DNA of 64,000 nt from Streptomyces zaomyceticus (GTDB lineage Bacteria; Actinomycetota; Actinomycetes; Streptomycetales; Streptomycetaceae): NCBI RefSeq assembly GCF_014656215.1, contig NZ_BNBZ01000011.1:1-64000 (forward strand), read 5' to 3'. Positions 49,820-58,475 of the stretch are shown in pieces. Every line of letters begins with the position of its first letter. The stretch's first letter is position 1. A program made the translations under genes and the position numbers. The notes beneath the pieces are model-generated. The model had not been told where the DNA came from. It saw nothing but the letters and a program-made list of their open reading frames with translations, and searched no databases.

Positions 49820-52120
49820 ATGAGCGCAGAGGCCACCAACCCTGTGAGCGCGGCGGAAGCCGCCGTCACCGATGCGACCGCCCGCAGACGCGGACGTGCC
49901 CGGATCGACCTGCGCCGGCTCGGCCGCGCCGCCCTGCTCGGCGCCACCGCCGGACCGGCGCCCCGTGACCGGCTGCCCGACGCCATCAGCCATGTGGCCG
50001 AGGCGCACCGCGCCCATCACCCCGAGGCCGACCTCACGGTGCTGCGCCGGGCGTACGTCCTCGCCGAGTCCTCGCACCGCGGCCAGTTCCGCAAGAGCGG
50101 CGAGCCGTACATCACCCACCCGCTGGCGGTGACCCTCATCCTCGCCGAACTCGGCGCCGAGACCACCACCCTGACCGCCTCCCTCCTCCACGACACGGTC
50201 GAGGACACCGAGGTGACTCTGGATCAGGTGAGCCGTGAGTTCGGGGACGAGGTCGCCTATCTCGTCGACGGTGTCACCAAGGTGGAGAAGATCGACTACG
50301 GCGCCGCCGCCGAGCCCGAGACCTTCCGCAAGATGCTCGTCGCCACCGGCAACGACGTCCGGGTGATGTCGATCAAGCTGGCCGACCGGCTCCACAACAT
50401 GCGCACCCTCGGGGTGATGCGGCCCGAGAAACAGGCCAGGATCGCCAAGGTCACCCGGGACGTCCTCATCCCGCTGGCCGAACGGCTCGGCGTCCAGGCC
50501 CTCAAGACCGAGCTGGAGGACCTCGTCTTCGCCATCCTCCACCCCGAGGAGTACGAGACCACCCGCGCGCTCATCGCCGGGAACCCGCACGCGGGCGACG
50601 CGCTCGGCGCCGTCGCCGAACAGGTGACGACGGTGCTGCGCGAGGCCGGCATCGGTGCCGAGGTCCTCGTCCGTCCCCGGCACTTCGTCTCCGTCCACCG
50701 GGTCCGCCTCAAGCGCGGAGAGCTGCGCGGCTGCGACTTCGGACGCCTCCTCGTCCTGGTCGCCGAGGACGCCGACTGTTACGCGGTCCTCGGCGAGCTC
50801 CACACCTGTTTCACCCCGGTGATCTCCGAGTTCAAGGACTTCATCGCGGCCCCCAAGTTCAACCTGTACCAGTCGCTGCACACCGCGATCGCCGCCCCCG
50901 ACGGCGCCGTCGCCGAGGTCCTCATCCGGACCCACCGGATGCACAAGGTCGCGGAGGCGGGGGTCGTCGCCCTCGGCAATCCGCACGTGGGGCAGGACCC
51001 GGCCGACCGGCCGGGAGGCACCGGCACGTCCGGCGGCACCGACCGGCAGGACCGTGCCCGGGACACGGATGCCGCCGCTCTCCCGTGGGACGCGGACCGG
51101 CCGGGAACGGCAGGACGGGACGACGCCGGCGGGCCCGCCGGGCCCGCGGTGTCCGCCGAGGACGGCGAGCGTGTCGACCCCACGCGCCCCGGCTGGCTCT
51201 CCCGGCTCCTCGACTGGCAGCAGGCCGCCCCCGACCCGGACACCTTCTGGACCTCGCTCCGCGCCGACCTCGCCGAGGACGACGAGATCACCGTCTTCCG
51301 CGCCGACGGCAGCGCCCCCGGCACGATCAGCCTGCCCGCCGGAGCCAGCTGCGTCGACGCCGCCTACGCCCAGCACGGCGAGGCCGCCCACGGCTGCCTC
51401 GGCGCCCGCGTCAACGGCCGGCTCGCACCGCTGAGCACCGTCCTCGCGGACGGGGACACCGTCCAGCTGCTGCTCGCCCAGGACGCGGTCTCCGGCCCCT
51501 CCCCGGAGTGGCTCGACCACGCCCGCACCCCGGCCGCCCGGATCGCGATCACCCGCTGGCTCAGGGACCACCCCGAGAGCGCCGCGCCCCCGGCCGCCGC
51601 CACCGGACCCCGACCCCAGGTCCACGTCGCCGCCGACCACCGGTCCGGCGCGGAACTCCACGCCGATCTGGAGGGCGAACCGCGCGCGTCCGTCCGCCCG
51701 GCCGGCTGCTGCACCCCCGTACCACCGGACAAGATCACCGGATTCCGGGTGCGCGGGGGATCGGTCACCGCCCACCGCTCGGGATGCGCGGCCGTCGACA
51801 CCATGCGCAGGCTGGGCCGCGAACCCGTCGCCGTCCGCTGGGGCGACACGGCACAGGGCCGGGTCACCCTGGTCGCGGAGTCCTTCGGACGGCCCGGGCT
51901 CCTCGCCGACCTCACCGAGGCCATCGCCGTCGCCGGGGCCGCCGTGGTCTCCGCGACCGTCGAGCCGCCCAGCGAGCAGCGGGTCCGCCACACGTACACC
52001 CTCCACCTGCCCGACGTGGCCCGGCTCGCCGCCCTCATGCGGGCCATGAGGGACGTGCCCGGGGTGTACGACGTGAGCCGCGCCCGCCGCGGCTCGTCGC
52101 CCCAGCAGCGCCGGGCCTGA
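49820..52120 (+). CDS. rshA: RelA/SpoT-family (p)ppGpp synthetase/hydrolase
   Basis: A 766-aa RSH protein that makes and degrades the stringent-response alarmone. The hydrolase HD domain is intact (LLHDTVEDTEVTLDQVSREFG, about residues 130-150, and IKLADRLHNMRT). The synthetase domain (about 270-390) keeps FKDFIAAPKFNLYQSLHT and EVLIRTHRMH, but the usual basic substrate loop and AAHW block are altered. TGS (about 490-560) and C-terminal ACT (about 675-755) domains follow, separated by Gly/Asp-rich linkers. GGAGG lies 6 bp before the ATG. It corresponds to the second RSH gene of Streptomyces (RshA, beside dapF), distinct from the main RelA. Confidence 0.92.
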   Translation: MSAEATNPVSAAEAAVTDATARRRGRARIDLRRLGRAALLGATAGPAPRDRLPDAISHVAEAHRAHHPEADLTVLRRAYVLAESSHRGQFRKSGEPYITHPLAVTLILAELGAETTTLTASLLHDTVEDTEVTLDQVSREFGDEVAYLVDGVTKVEKIDYGAAAEPETFRKMLVATGNDVRVMSIKLADRLHNMRTLGVMRPEKQARIAKVTRDVLIPLAERLGVQALKTELEDLVFAILHPEEYETTRALIAGNPHAGDALGAVAEQVTTVLREAGIGAEVLVRPRHFVSVHRVRLKRGELRGCDFGRLLVLVAEDADCYAVLGELHTCFTPVISEFKDFIAAPKFNLYQSLHTAIAAPDGAVAEVLIRTHRMHKVAEAGVVALGNPHVGQDPADRPGGTGTSGGTDRQDRARDTDAAALPWDADRPGTAGRDDAGGPAGPAVSAEDGERVDPTRPGWLSRLLDWQQAAPDPDTFWTSLRADLAEDDEITVFRADGSAPGTISLPAGASCVDAAYAQHGEAAHGCLGARVNGRLAPLSTVLADGDTVQLLLAQDAVSGPSPEWLDHARTPAARIAITRWLRDHPESAAPPAAATGPRPQVHVAADHRSGAELHADLEGEPRASVRPAGCCTPVPPDKITGFRVRGGSVTAHRSGCAAVDTMRRLGREPVAVRWGDTAQGRVTLVAESFGRPGLLADLTEAIAVAGAAVVSATVEPPSEQRVRHTYTLHLPDVARLAALMRAMRDVPGVYDVSRARRGSSPQQRRA

Positions 52121-52308
52121 CCAACCACGGGGCGGTGACCCGCCGCGCGACAGTCACTCGCCACAGGCGGGTGCCTCGCCACGCGGCGACAGGGAGGGGC
52201 GGGGAGCCCGGGCCATGACCCCCTTCGAGTGGCGGGCGAGCGCGCCGCCCGGGGGAGCGGGCGTAGCCCTGGTAGCCGTAGGGCCAGTCCTCCGGAAAGG
52301 CCTGGCCC

Positions 52309-53799
52309 ATGCCGCTCGTCCGTACCGCCCTGCCCCGCGCGCGGTGGCTCCGCTCCGCCGTCCTGGTCGCCGCCTCGGCCGGGCTCGTCGCCGCCGCGCT
52401 CCCCGCCCCGGCGCCGCTCGGCATCGGGGACCCGCTCTTCCCGCACCTCGGCAACCCCGGCTACGACGTCCTCGCGTACGCCGTCGACCTCACCTACCCC
52501 GGCGTCAACACGGAACCGCTGGCCGCCGTGACCCGGATCGACGCGCGCGCCACCGACGACCTGGAGCGGCTCAACCTCGACTTCACCCACGGCACGGTCT
52601 CCGCCGTCACCGTCGACGGGCTGCCCGCCGCGTACACGAGCAGCGGTGAGGACCTGGTCGTCACCCCCGTCGTACCGATCGACGAGGGCGAGCCGATCGA
52701 GATCACCGTCACCCACACCAGCGACCCCAGCGGCCCCGCCGACACCGGCGGCTGGGTCCGCACCGGCGACGGACTCGCCATGGCCAACCAGGCCGACGCC
52801 GCCCACCGGGTCTTCCCGTCCAACGACCACCCGGCGGACAAGGCGTACTTCACCTTCCGGATCACCGCCCCCAGCGAGCTCACGGCCGTCGCCAACGGAC
52901 TGCCCGCCGGCCGGGTCACCCGCGGCTCCACCACCACCTGGACCTACCGCACCCGCCACCCCATGGCCACCGAGCTCGCCCAGGTGTCCATCGGCCGCTC
53001 CACCGTCGTCCACCGCGCCGGACCCCACGGGCTGCCCGTACGGGACGTGGTCCGCACCGCCGACCGGGAGCTGATGGAGCCCTGGCTCCGCAAAACCCCC
53101 GGCCACCTGGAGTGGATGGAGCGGCAGGTCGGCGCGTACCCCTTCGAGACCTACGGGGTGCTCGTCGCGGACGCCGACACGGGCTTCGAGCTGGAGACCC
53201 AGACCCTCTCGCTCTTCGAACGCCGCCTCTTCACGGAACCGGCCTACCCGGAGTGGTACGTCGACTCGGTCATGGTGCACGAGCTGGCCCACCAGTGGTT
53301 CGGCGACAGCGTCTCGCCCCGGACCTGGTCCGACCTCTGGCTCAACGAGGGACACGCCAGCTGGTACGAGGCGCTGTACGCCGAGGAGACCGCCGGCAAG
53401 TCCCTGGAGCGGCGCATGAAGGCCGCCTACGCCGCCTCCGACGGATGGCGCGCCGACGGCGGGCCGCCCGCCGCCCCCCGGCCCCCCGCGCCCGGCCACA
53501 AGATCAGTCTCTTCCGGCCCGTCGTCTACGACGGCAGCGCCCTCGTCCTCTACGCGCTCCGCAAGGAGATCGGTACCGAGGCCTTCCGGCGGCTCGAACG
53601 CCGCTGGGTCGCCGACCACCGCGACGGCACCGCCACCACCGCCGACTTCACCGCCCTGGCCGGTGAGATCGCCGGACGCGACCTGACCGCCTTCCTCCAC
53701 GCCTGGCTGTACGAGGCGAAGACCCCGCCGATGCCCGGCCATCCGGACTGGCGCAGCCGCCCGGCCGAGGCGGCCCGAACCGCCCCGAAACCCGGGTGA
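52309..53799 (+). CDS. Secreted M1-family metallopeptidase
   Basis: A 496-aa zinc peptidase. An N-terminal signal peptide (basic start, hydrophobic core about 14-30, APAPA) points to export. The catalytic signature HELAHQWFGDS is near residue 324, with the third zinc ligand Glu in LNEGHASWYE 18 residues later. The substrate-recognition motif that is GxMEN in aminopeptidases reads GFELETQT here, so its specificity may differ from classical aminopeptidase N. The protein is shorter than full-size M1 enzymes (about 850 aa) and lacks the large C-terminal domain. Confidence 0.9.
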   Translation: MPLVRTALPRARWLRSAVLVAASAGLVAAALPAPAPLGIGDPLFPHLGNPGYDVLAYAVDLTYPGVNTEPLAAVTRIDARATDDLERLNLDFTHGTVSAVTVDGLPAAYTSSGEDLVVTPVVPIDEGEPIEITVTHTSDPSGPADTGGWVRTGDGLAMANQADAAHRVFPSNDHPADKAYFTFRITAPSELTAVANGLPAGRVTRGSTTTWTYRTRHPMATELAQVSIGRSTVVHRAGPHGLPVRDVVRTADRELMEPWLRKTPGHLEWMERQVGAYPFETYGVLVADADTGFELETQTLSLFERRLFTEPAYPEWYVDSVMVHELAHQWFGDSVSPRTWSDLWLNEGHASWYEALYAEETAGKSLERRMKAAYAASDGWRADGGPPAAPRPPAPGHKISLFRPVVYDGSALVLYALRKEIGTEAFRRLERRWVADHRDGTATTADFTALAGEIAGRDLTAFLHAWLYEAKTPPMPGHPDWRSRPAEAARTAPKPG

Positions 53800-53932
53800 C
53801 GGGCCCCGGCGGGCCGTGTCACCATCGTCGGGTCGGCGACGCGGCCGGCGGGCCGGGAATCTTCCGGTTCCCTCACGCGTTGCCACGGCATAAGACTCAT
53901 CGCTTCATCGAAGCAATCGACGTAAGGATCAA

Positions 53933-55426
53933 ATGACCTCCTCTTCTTCCCCTTCCCAGGACGAGCAGAGCTTCGCGGAGACGAGCCGTACCGAGAGCCT
54001 TCGGGCCGATGCCCTGATGGAAGAGGACGTCGCCTGGAGCCACGAGATCGACGGAGACCGGGACGGCGACCAGTTCGACCGCTCCGAGCGCGCGGCCCTG
54101 CGCCGTGTCGCGGGCCTCTCCACCGAACTCGAGGACGTCACCGAGGTCGAGTACCGCCAGCTGCGCCTGGAGCGCGTCGTGCTGGTCGGTGTGTGGACCT
54201 CGGGGACCGCCCAGGACGCGGAGAACTCCCTCGCGGAACTCGCGGCCCTCGCCGAGACGGCGGGCGCCCTCGTGCTCGACGGCGTGATCCAGCGCCGTGA
54301 CAAGCCGGACCCGGCGACCTTCATCGGCTCCGGCAAGGCGCGCGAACTGCGCGACATCGTGGTCGAGACCGGCGCCGACACCGTCGTCTGCGACGGCGAG
54401 CTCAGCCCCGGCCAGCTCATCGCCCTCGAAGACGTCGTCAAGGTCAAGGTGGTCGACCGGACCGCCCTGATCCTCGACATCTTCGCCCAGCACGCCAAGT
54501 CCCGAGAGGGCAAGGCGCAGGTCGCGCTCGCGCAGATGCAGTACATGCTGCCGCGCCTGCGAGGCTGGGGTCAGTCGCTCTCCCGTCAGATGGGTGGCGG
54601 CGGCGGTGGCGGCATGGCCACCCGTGGTCCCGGTGAGACCAAGATCGAGACGGACCGGCGTCGTATCCGCGAGAAGATGGCGAAGATGCGCCGGGAGATC
54701 GCGGAGATGAAGACCGGCCGTGACATCAAGCGGCAGGAGCGCCGCCGTCACAAGGTGCCGTCGGTCGCCATCGCCGGCTACACCAACGCCGGCAAGTCCT
54801 CCCTGCTCAACCGCCTCACCGGCGCGGGCGTCCTCGTGGAGAACGCGCTGTTCGCCACGCTCGACCCGACCGTCCGCCGGGCCGAGACGCCCAGCGGCCG
54901 GGTCTACACGCTGGCCGACACCGTCGGCTTCGTCCGACACCTGCCGCACCACCTGGTCGAGGCCTTCCGCTCCACCATGGAGGAGGTCGGCGAGTCCGAC
55001 CTCATCCTGCACGTGGTGGACGGCTCGCACCCGGCGCCGGAGGAGCAGCTGGCCGCCGTGCGCGAGGTCTTCCGGGACGTCGGCGCGGTGAAGGTGCCGG
55101 AGATCGTCGTCATCAACAAGGCGGACGCGGCGGACCCGCTGGTGATCCAGCGTCTGCTGCGGATGGAGAAGCACTCCATCGTGGTCTCGGCCCGTTCGGG
55201 CCAGGGCATCGACGAGCTGCTCGCGCTCATCGACTCCGAGCTGCCGCGCCCGCAGGTCGAGCTGGAAGCCCTGGTGCCGTACACGCAGGGCGGTCTGGTC
55301 TCGCGGGTGCACGCCGAGGGCGAGGTCGAGTCCGAGGAGCACACCCCGGAGGGCACCCTGCTCAAGGCCCGGGTGCACGAGGAACTGGCGGCGATGCTCG
55401 CGCCGTACGTTCCCGCCGCGCACTGA
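53933..55426 (+). CDS. hflX: GTPase HflX
   Basis: A 497-aa ribosome-associated GTPase that splits stalled or heat-damaged ribosomes. The N-terminal HflX domain includes DPATFIGSGKARELRDIV, a Gly-rich linker GGGGGGMATRGPGETKIE is followed by a coiled helix, and the G domain has P-loop GYTNAGKSSLLNRL, G3 DTVGFVRHLPHHLVEAF and G4 NKAD. AAGGA is 5 bp before the ATG. It is longer at the N-terminus than E. coli HflX (426 aa). The gene is followed by a strong hairpin. Confidence 0.97.
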   Translation: MTSSSSPSQDEQSFAETSRTESLRADALMEEDVAWSHEIDGDRDGDQFDRSERAALRRVAGLSTELEDVTEVEYRQLRLERVVLVGVWTSGTAQDAENSLAELAALAETAGALVLDGVIQRRDKPDPATFIGSGKARELRDIVVETGADTVVCDGELSPGQLIALEDVVKVKVVDRTALILDIFAQHAKSREGKAQVALAQMQYMLPRLRGWGQSLSRQMGGGGGGGMATRGPGETKIETDRRRIREKMAKMRREIAEMKTGRDIKRQERRRHKVPSVAIAGYTNAGKSSLLNRLTGAGVLVENALFATLDPTVRRAETPSGRVYTLADTVGFVRHLPHHLVEAFRSTMEEVGESDLILHVVDGSHPAPEEQLAAVREVFRDVGAVKVPEIVVINKADAADPLVIQRLLRMEKHSIVVSARSGQGIDELLALIDSELPRPQVELEALVPYTQGGLVSRVHAEGEVESEEHTPEGTLLKARVHEELAAMLAPYVPAAH

Positions 55427-55445
55427 CGGCACGTACGACAGCCCT

Positions 55446-55491
55446 GAGGGCGCTGTCCTCCTCCCCGCCCGGGGAGGAGGACAGCGCCCTC
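55446..55491. terminator. Strong bidirectional hairpin after hflX
   Basis: Perfect 21-bp inverted repeat (55446-55466 and 55471-55491) with a 4-base GCCC loop between the convergent hflX and protease genes. Confidence 0.88.
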
Positions 55492-55538
55492 GGTCGTTCA
55501 TCTGTGGTGCTTCGGCGCCGTGGTGCCCCTGGTCGGGG

Positions 55539-56705
55539 TCAGCGGGCGAACTTCTTGCTGACCATCTCGTGGGCCGCCTTGGCGCCCCGGCCCAACTGCG
55601 GTCCGGCGAGCCAGCCGTTGCCGCCGGCCGGGCCGATCGAGGTGTTCGACACCAGCGCCGTCTTTCCGTTCGGCAGCACACGGAACCAGCCGCCGCCCGA
55701 GGAACCACCGGTCATCGTGCAGCCGATCCGGTACATCGTCGGCGTCGCCGGAGCCGTGGTGTACCGCGACGCCCGGTCGAGGCACTTGTGCATGATCATG
55801 CCGTTGTACGGCGGCGCCGCCGGGTAGCCCCACGCGCCCACCGTCCCGGACTGCGCGGGCGTCGGCGCGGAGAAGTCGACCGGAAGCGCGGCGCCGACGG
55901 TCTCCTCCAGGGACTTGCCGCCCCGCTGCGGCTGCACGTGCAGCACGGCGTAGTCGTACGGCCAGGCCTGGTTGCCGCCGCCGGACTTGATCCACTCACC
56001 CGAGGTCACGGCCCAGTCGGCCCAGTACTGGCCGTAGGGGTATATCTCGTGCGGCTTCGCGTTGTTGAGCGCGGCGGGGGACTTGCCCAGGTCGTTGAAG
56101 GCCGGGACGAAGGTGATGTTGCGGTACCAGCCGCCCTTCTTGCCCGCGTGGACACAGTGACCCGCCGTCCAGACCATGTTGGACTTCCCGGGCCGGCGCG
56201 GGTCCTTCACGATGGTGCCGGAGCAGACCATGTGGCCCTGCGGAGAGTCGAAGAAGATCTTCCCGACCGGGGCCGCGTTGCGGTGGTACGGGGTCTTCTC
56301 GCGCTGCGCCCTCACGGGGCGGGGCGTCGGGTCGGAGCCGCTGCTCCCGGCCTGTGCGGTGATCGTCGGGTCCGGGCTCTTCGCGGACTGCATCCGCGCC
56401 GGGTCCCAGAGCCCCTCGATGACCGGGTTGACGAAGTCCTCGGCCTCACGGAGCCAGGTGTTCGTGTCCCAGTTCTTCCACTCGCCGTCCTTCCACTTGT
56501 CCAGGTCGACGCCGTGCTTCTTGAGCTTGTCGGCGAGGTCCTTGGTGAGGTCGGCGCCACCGCCGTCGGTGGCCGGCGTGGAGCTGTCGGCCCCGGCGGA
56601 CGGCTTGTCCGCGGCCGGGGTCTCGGTGGGTCCGCAGGCCGTGGCGGTCAGCGCGAGCGCTGTGGCCAGGCCGAGGGCGGCGGGAAGGAGTCGTACGGAA
56701 CGCAT
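55539..56705 (-). CDS. Trypsin-like serine protease lipoprotein (paralogue 1)
   Basis: A 388-aa predicted exported lipoprotein: signal sequence with lipobox LTATAC (Cys about 24), then a Thr/Ser/Asp-rich linker and a helical segment (LKKHGVDLDKWKDGEWKNW), then a chymotrypsin-fold domain. The catalytic triad is visible: His in WTAGHCVH, Asp in PYDYAVLHV and Ser in TGGSSGGGW. Its target is unknown. It is about two-thirds identical by eye to the gene just upstream on the same strand, a clear tandem duplication. Confidence 0.9.
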   Translation of the reverse strand: MRSVRLLPAALGLATALALTATACGPTETPAADKPSAGADSSTPATDGGGADLTKDLADKLKKHGVDLDKWKDGEWKNWDTNTWLREAEDFVNPVIEGLWDPARMQSAKSPDPTITAQAGSSGSDPTPRPVRAQREKTPYHRNAAPVGKIFFDSPQGHMVCSGTIVKDPRRPGKSNMVWTAGHCVHAGKKGGWYRNITFVPAFNDLGKSPAALNNAKPHEIYPYGQYWADWAVTSGEWIKSGGGNQAWPYDYAVLHVQPQRGGKSLEETVGAALPVDFSAPTPAQSGTVGAWGYPAAPPYNGMIMHKCLDRASRYTTAPATPTMYRIGCTMTGGSSGGGWFRVLPNGKTALVSNTSIGPAGGNGWLAGPQLGRGAKAAHEMVSKKFAR

Positions 56706-56941
56706 GTGGTGAATTCCCCCTGTGATGATTCCCGCGTCCGGGACGGGCCACGTGTCCGGCTGTCCGGCTGCAAGGCCGACCGGGTTCCCGGATTTCCGGC
56801 CTGCCGGCATTCCGGCGCGAACTCGCCTCGACGTTCGCGCTCCGGCCCTTCACGTTGCCATGGACGCGTCACTTGCGGTGCACAGTATGCCGGTCGGACG
56901 AAACCCGGACGGGATAAGGGTCCCGCCCCGGGCGGACATGA

Positions 56942-56971
56942 GGGTGGCGGGACCCGGAGGCCCCGCCACCC
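56942..56971 (-). terminator. Hairpin after the second protease gene
   Basis: GGGTGGCGGG pairs with CCCGCCACCC around a 10-base loop, 10 bp beyond the stop of the upstream protease gene. It suggests that the two paralogues are separate transcripts. Confidence 0.55.
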
Positions 56972-56980
56972 CGCCGCGGC

Positions 56981-58159
56981 CTACTGCCCGGCGTACTTCT
57001 TGCTGACCTCGTCGAAGATGGCCTTGGCCTCGGGACCGAGGCGCGGACCCGCGAGCCAACCGGCCGTCGACGGACCGATCGAGGTGTTCGACACGAGCGC
57101 CGGCTTGCCGTCACCGCCCTTGGCGACCCAGCCGCCACCGGACGAACCACCGGTCATCGTGCAGCCGATCCGGTACATCGTCGGCTGGTTCGCCTCCAGG
57201 GACAGCCGGCCCGGCTTGTCCTCGCACTGGAACATCCGCTGGCCGTCGAACGGCGGCGCCGCCGGGTAGCCGGTCGCCTTCATACCCGTGATCTTCGGCA
57301 CGGCGGGGGCGTTGAAGTCCACCGGAAGAGCCGAACCGACGGTCTCCTCCAGGGACTTGCTCGTGCCGCCCTTCTCCGGAGTCACCTGGATGACCGCGAA
57401 GTCGTAGGGAGCGCCCGCGCCACCGGTGGAAGCGCCCTGGGAGATCCACTGGTCGGAGGTCTTGACCCAGTCCGCCCACCACACGCCGTACGGGGCGATC
57501 TGCTCCCGGGTCGCCTTCTCCAGGTCGGCGGTCGACAGCGCGGCGTCGTTGTACGAGGGCACGAAGGCGATGTTGCGGTACCAGCCGCCCTTCTTGCCCT
57601 TGTGCACACAGTGGCCGGCCGTCCACACCATGTTGGACTTGCCGGGGTGCGCCGGGTCCTTCACGACCGTGGCCGAGCAGACCATCGAACCCTCGGGGCC
57701 GTCGAAGAAGACCTTCCCGGACTCCGGGGCGTTGTCGTGGTACTTCGCCCCCACCGCCTTCGCCCGCACCGGGTCCGGCGTCGGGTCGGTCACGCCCTTG
57801 TCGCCCGAGATGTCCTCTTCCTCGACCGGCTTGTCGGGACGCTCGGCGTCCCGCATCCGGTCCGGGTCCCAGAGGTCCTCGATGATCGGGTTGACGAAGT
57901 CCTTGGCCTCACGCAGCCACTTGTCGTGGTCCCAGTTCTTCCACTCGCCGTCGCGCCACTTGTCGATGTCGATCCCGTGTTCCTTCAGGCGGTCCTTCAG
58001 GTCCTCCGGAATCTTGATCTTGTCGGCCGGGTTCTGGGCGGTCGCGGGCGCGCTGGGCTTGTCTCCCGCGTTCTCCTCGCTCGGCCCGCAGGCCGTAACG
58101 GTGAGCGTCAGCGCCGCGACGGCGGAAGCAGCCGTCAGCAGCGGACGAATCGATCGCAT
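56981..58159 (-). CDS. Trypsin-like serine protease lipoprotein (paralogue 2)
   Basis: A 392-aa paralogue of the neighbouring protease with the same layout: lipoprotein signal (lipobox LTVTAC), a charged helical pro-like segment (LKEHGIDIDKWRDGEWKNW), and a trypsin-like domain with WTAGHCVH, PYDFAVIQV and TGGSSGGGW. The ATG at 58159 places the signal peptide correctly. It is divergent from the siderophore operon. The conserved KW.DGEWKNW segment before the catalytic domain may be an inhibitory or folding element, which is inference. Confidence 0.9.
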   Translation of the reverse strand: MRSIRPLLTAASAVAALTLTVTACGPSEENAGDKPSAPATAQNPADKIKIPEDLKDRLKEHGIDIDKWRDGEWKNWDHDKWLREAKDFVNPIIEDLWDPDRMRDAERPDKPVEEEDISGDKGVTDPTPDPVRAKAVGAKYHDNAPESGKVFFDGPEGSMVCSATVVKDPAHPGKSNMVWTAGHCVHKGKKGGWYRNIAFVPSYNDAALSTADLEKATREQIAPYGVWWADWVKTSDQWISQGASTGGAGAPYDFAVIQVTPEKGGTSKSLEETVGSALPVDFNAPAVPKITGMKATGYPAAPPFDGQRMFQCEDKPGRLSLEANQPTMYRIGCTMTGGSSGGGWVAKGGDGKPALVSNTSIGPSTAGWLAGPRLGPEAKAIFDEVSKKYAGQ

Positions 58160-58475
58160 CTCGTGATCCCCCTGGGACTACGTCAACTGGTGCATGGACA
58201 GCGGCCGTGCCCGTAAGGACAGCGGCCGACGGCCCCCACTATGCCGGTGCCGGAGGGGACGGTACGCGGCCGGTCGGCGGTTCCGGTCATGGTTCTTCCG
58301 TTGCCGTGACGTGATCCGGGACACGCCAAGTTCTTGCCTCCGGCCCGTGATCCCCGGCAGTTCGCGTCGTTGGTACGTACGGGGGACACAACGGTGGCGC
58401 TCAGGGCGGCCCTTGCGGCGGCTTGACGACGCCCCGATGTGCAACGCAACTGTTACAGCGGGAGGACACCGAGCC
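58160..58475. other. Divergent intergenic region before the siderophore operon
   Basis: A 316-bp region between the protease and the siderophore operon. I looked for an iron box of the TTAGGTTAGGCTAACCTAA type (DmdR/IdeR) and saw none with a good match. There is no clear gene or strong promoter. A GGGAGGA ribosome site at 58460-58466 serves the aminotransferase. Confidence 0.55.

Noticed and set aside
58160..58475. Search for an iron-regulator (DmdR/IdeR) box before the siderophore operon
   Set aside because: No sequence close to the TTAGGTTAGGCTAACCTAA palindrome was seen, so none is annotated.
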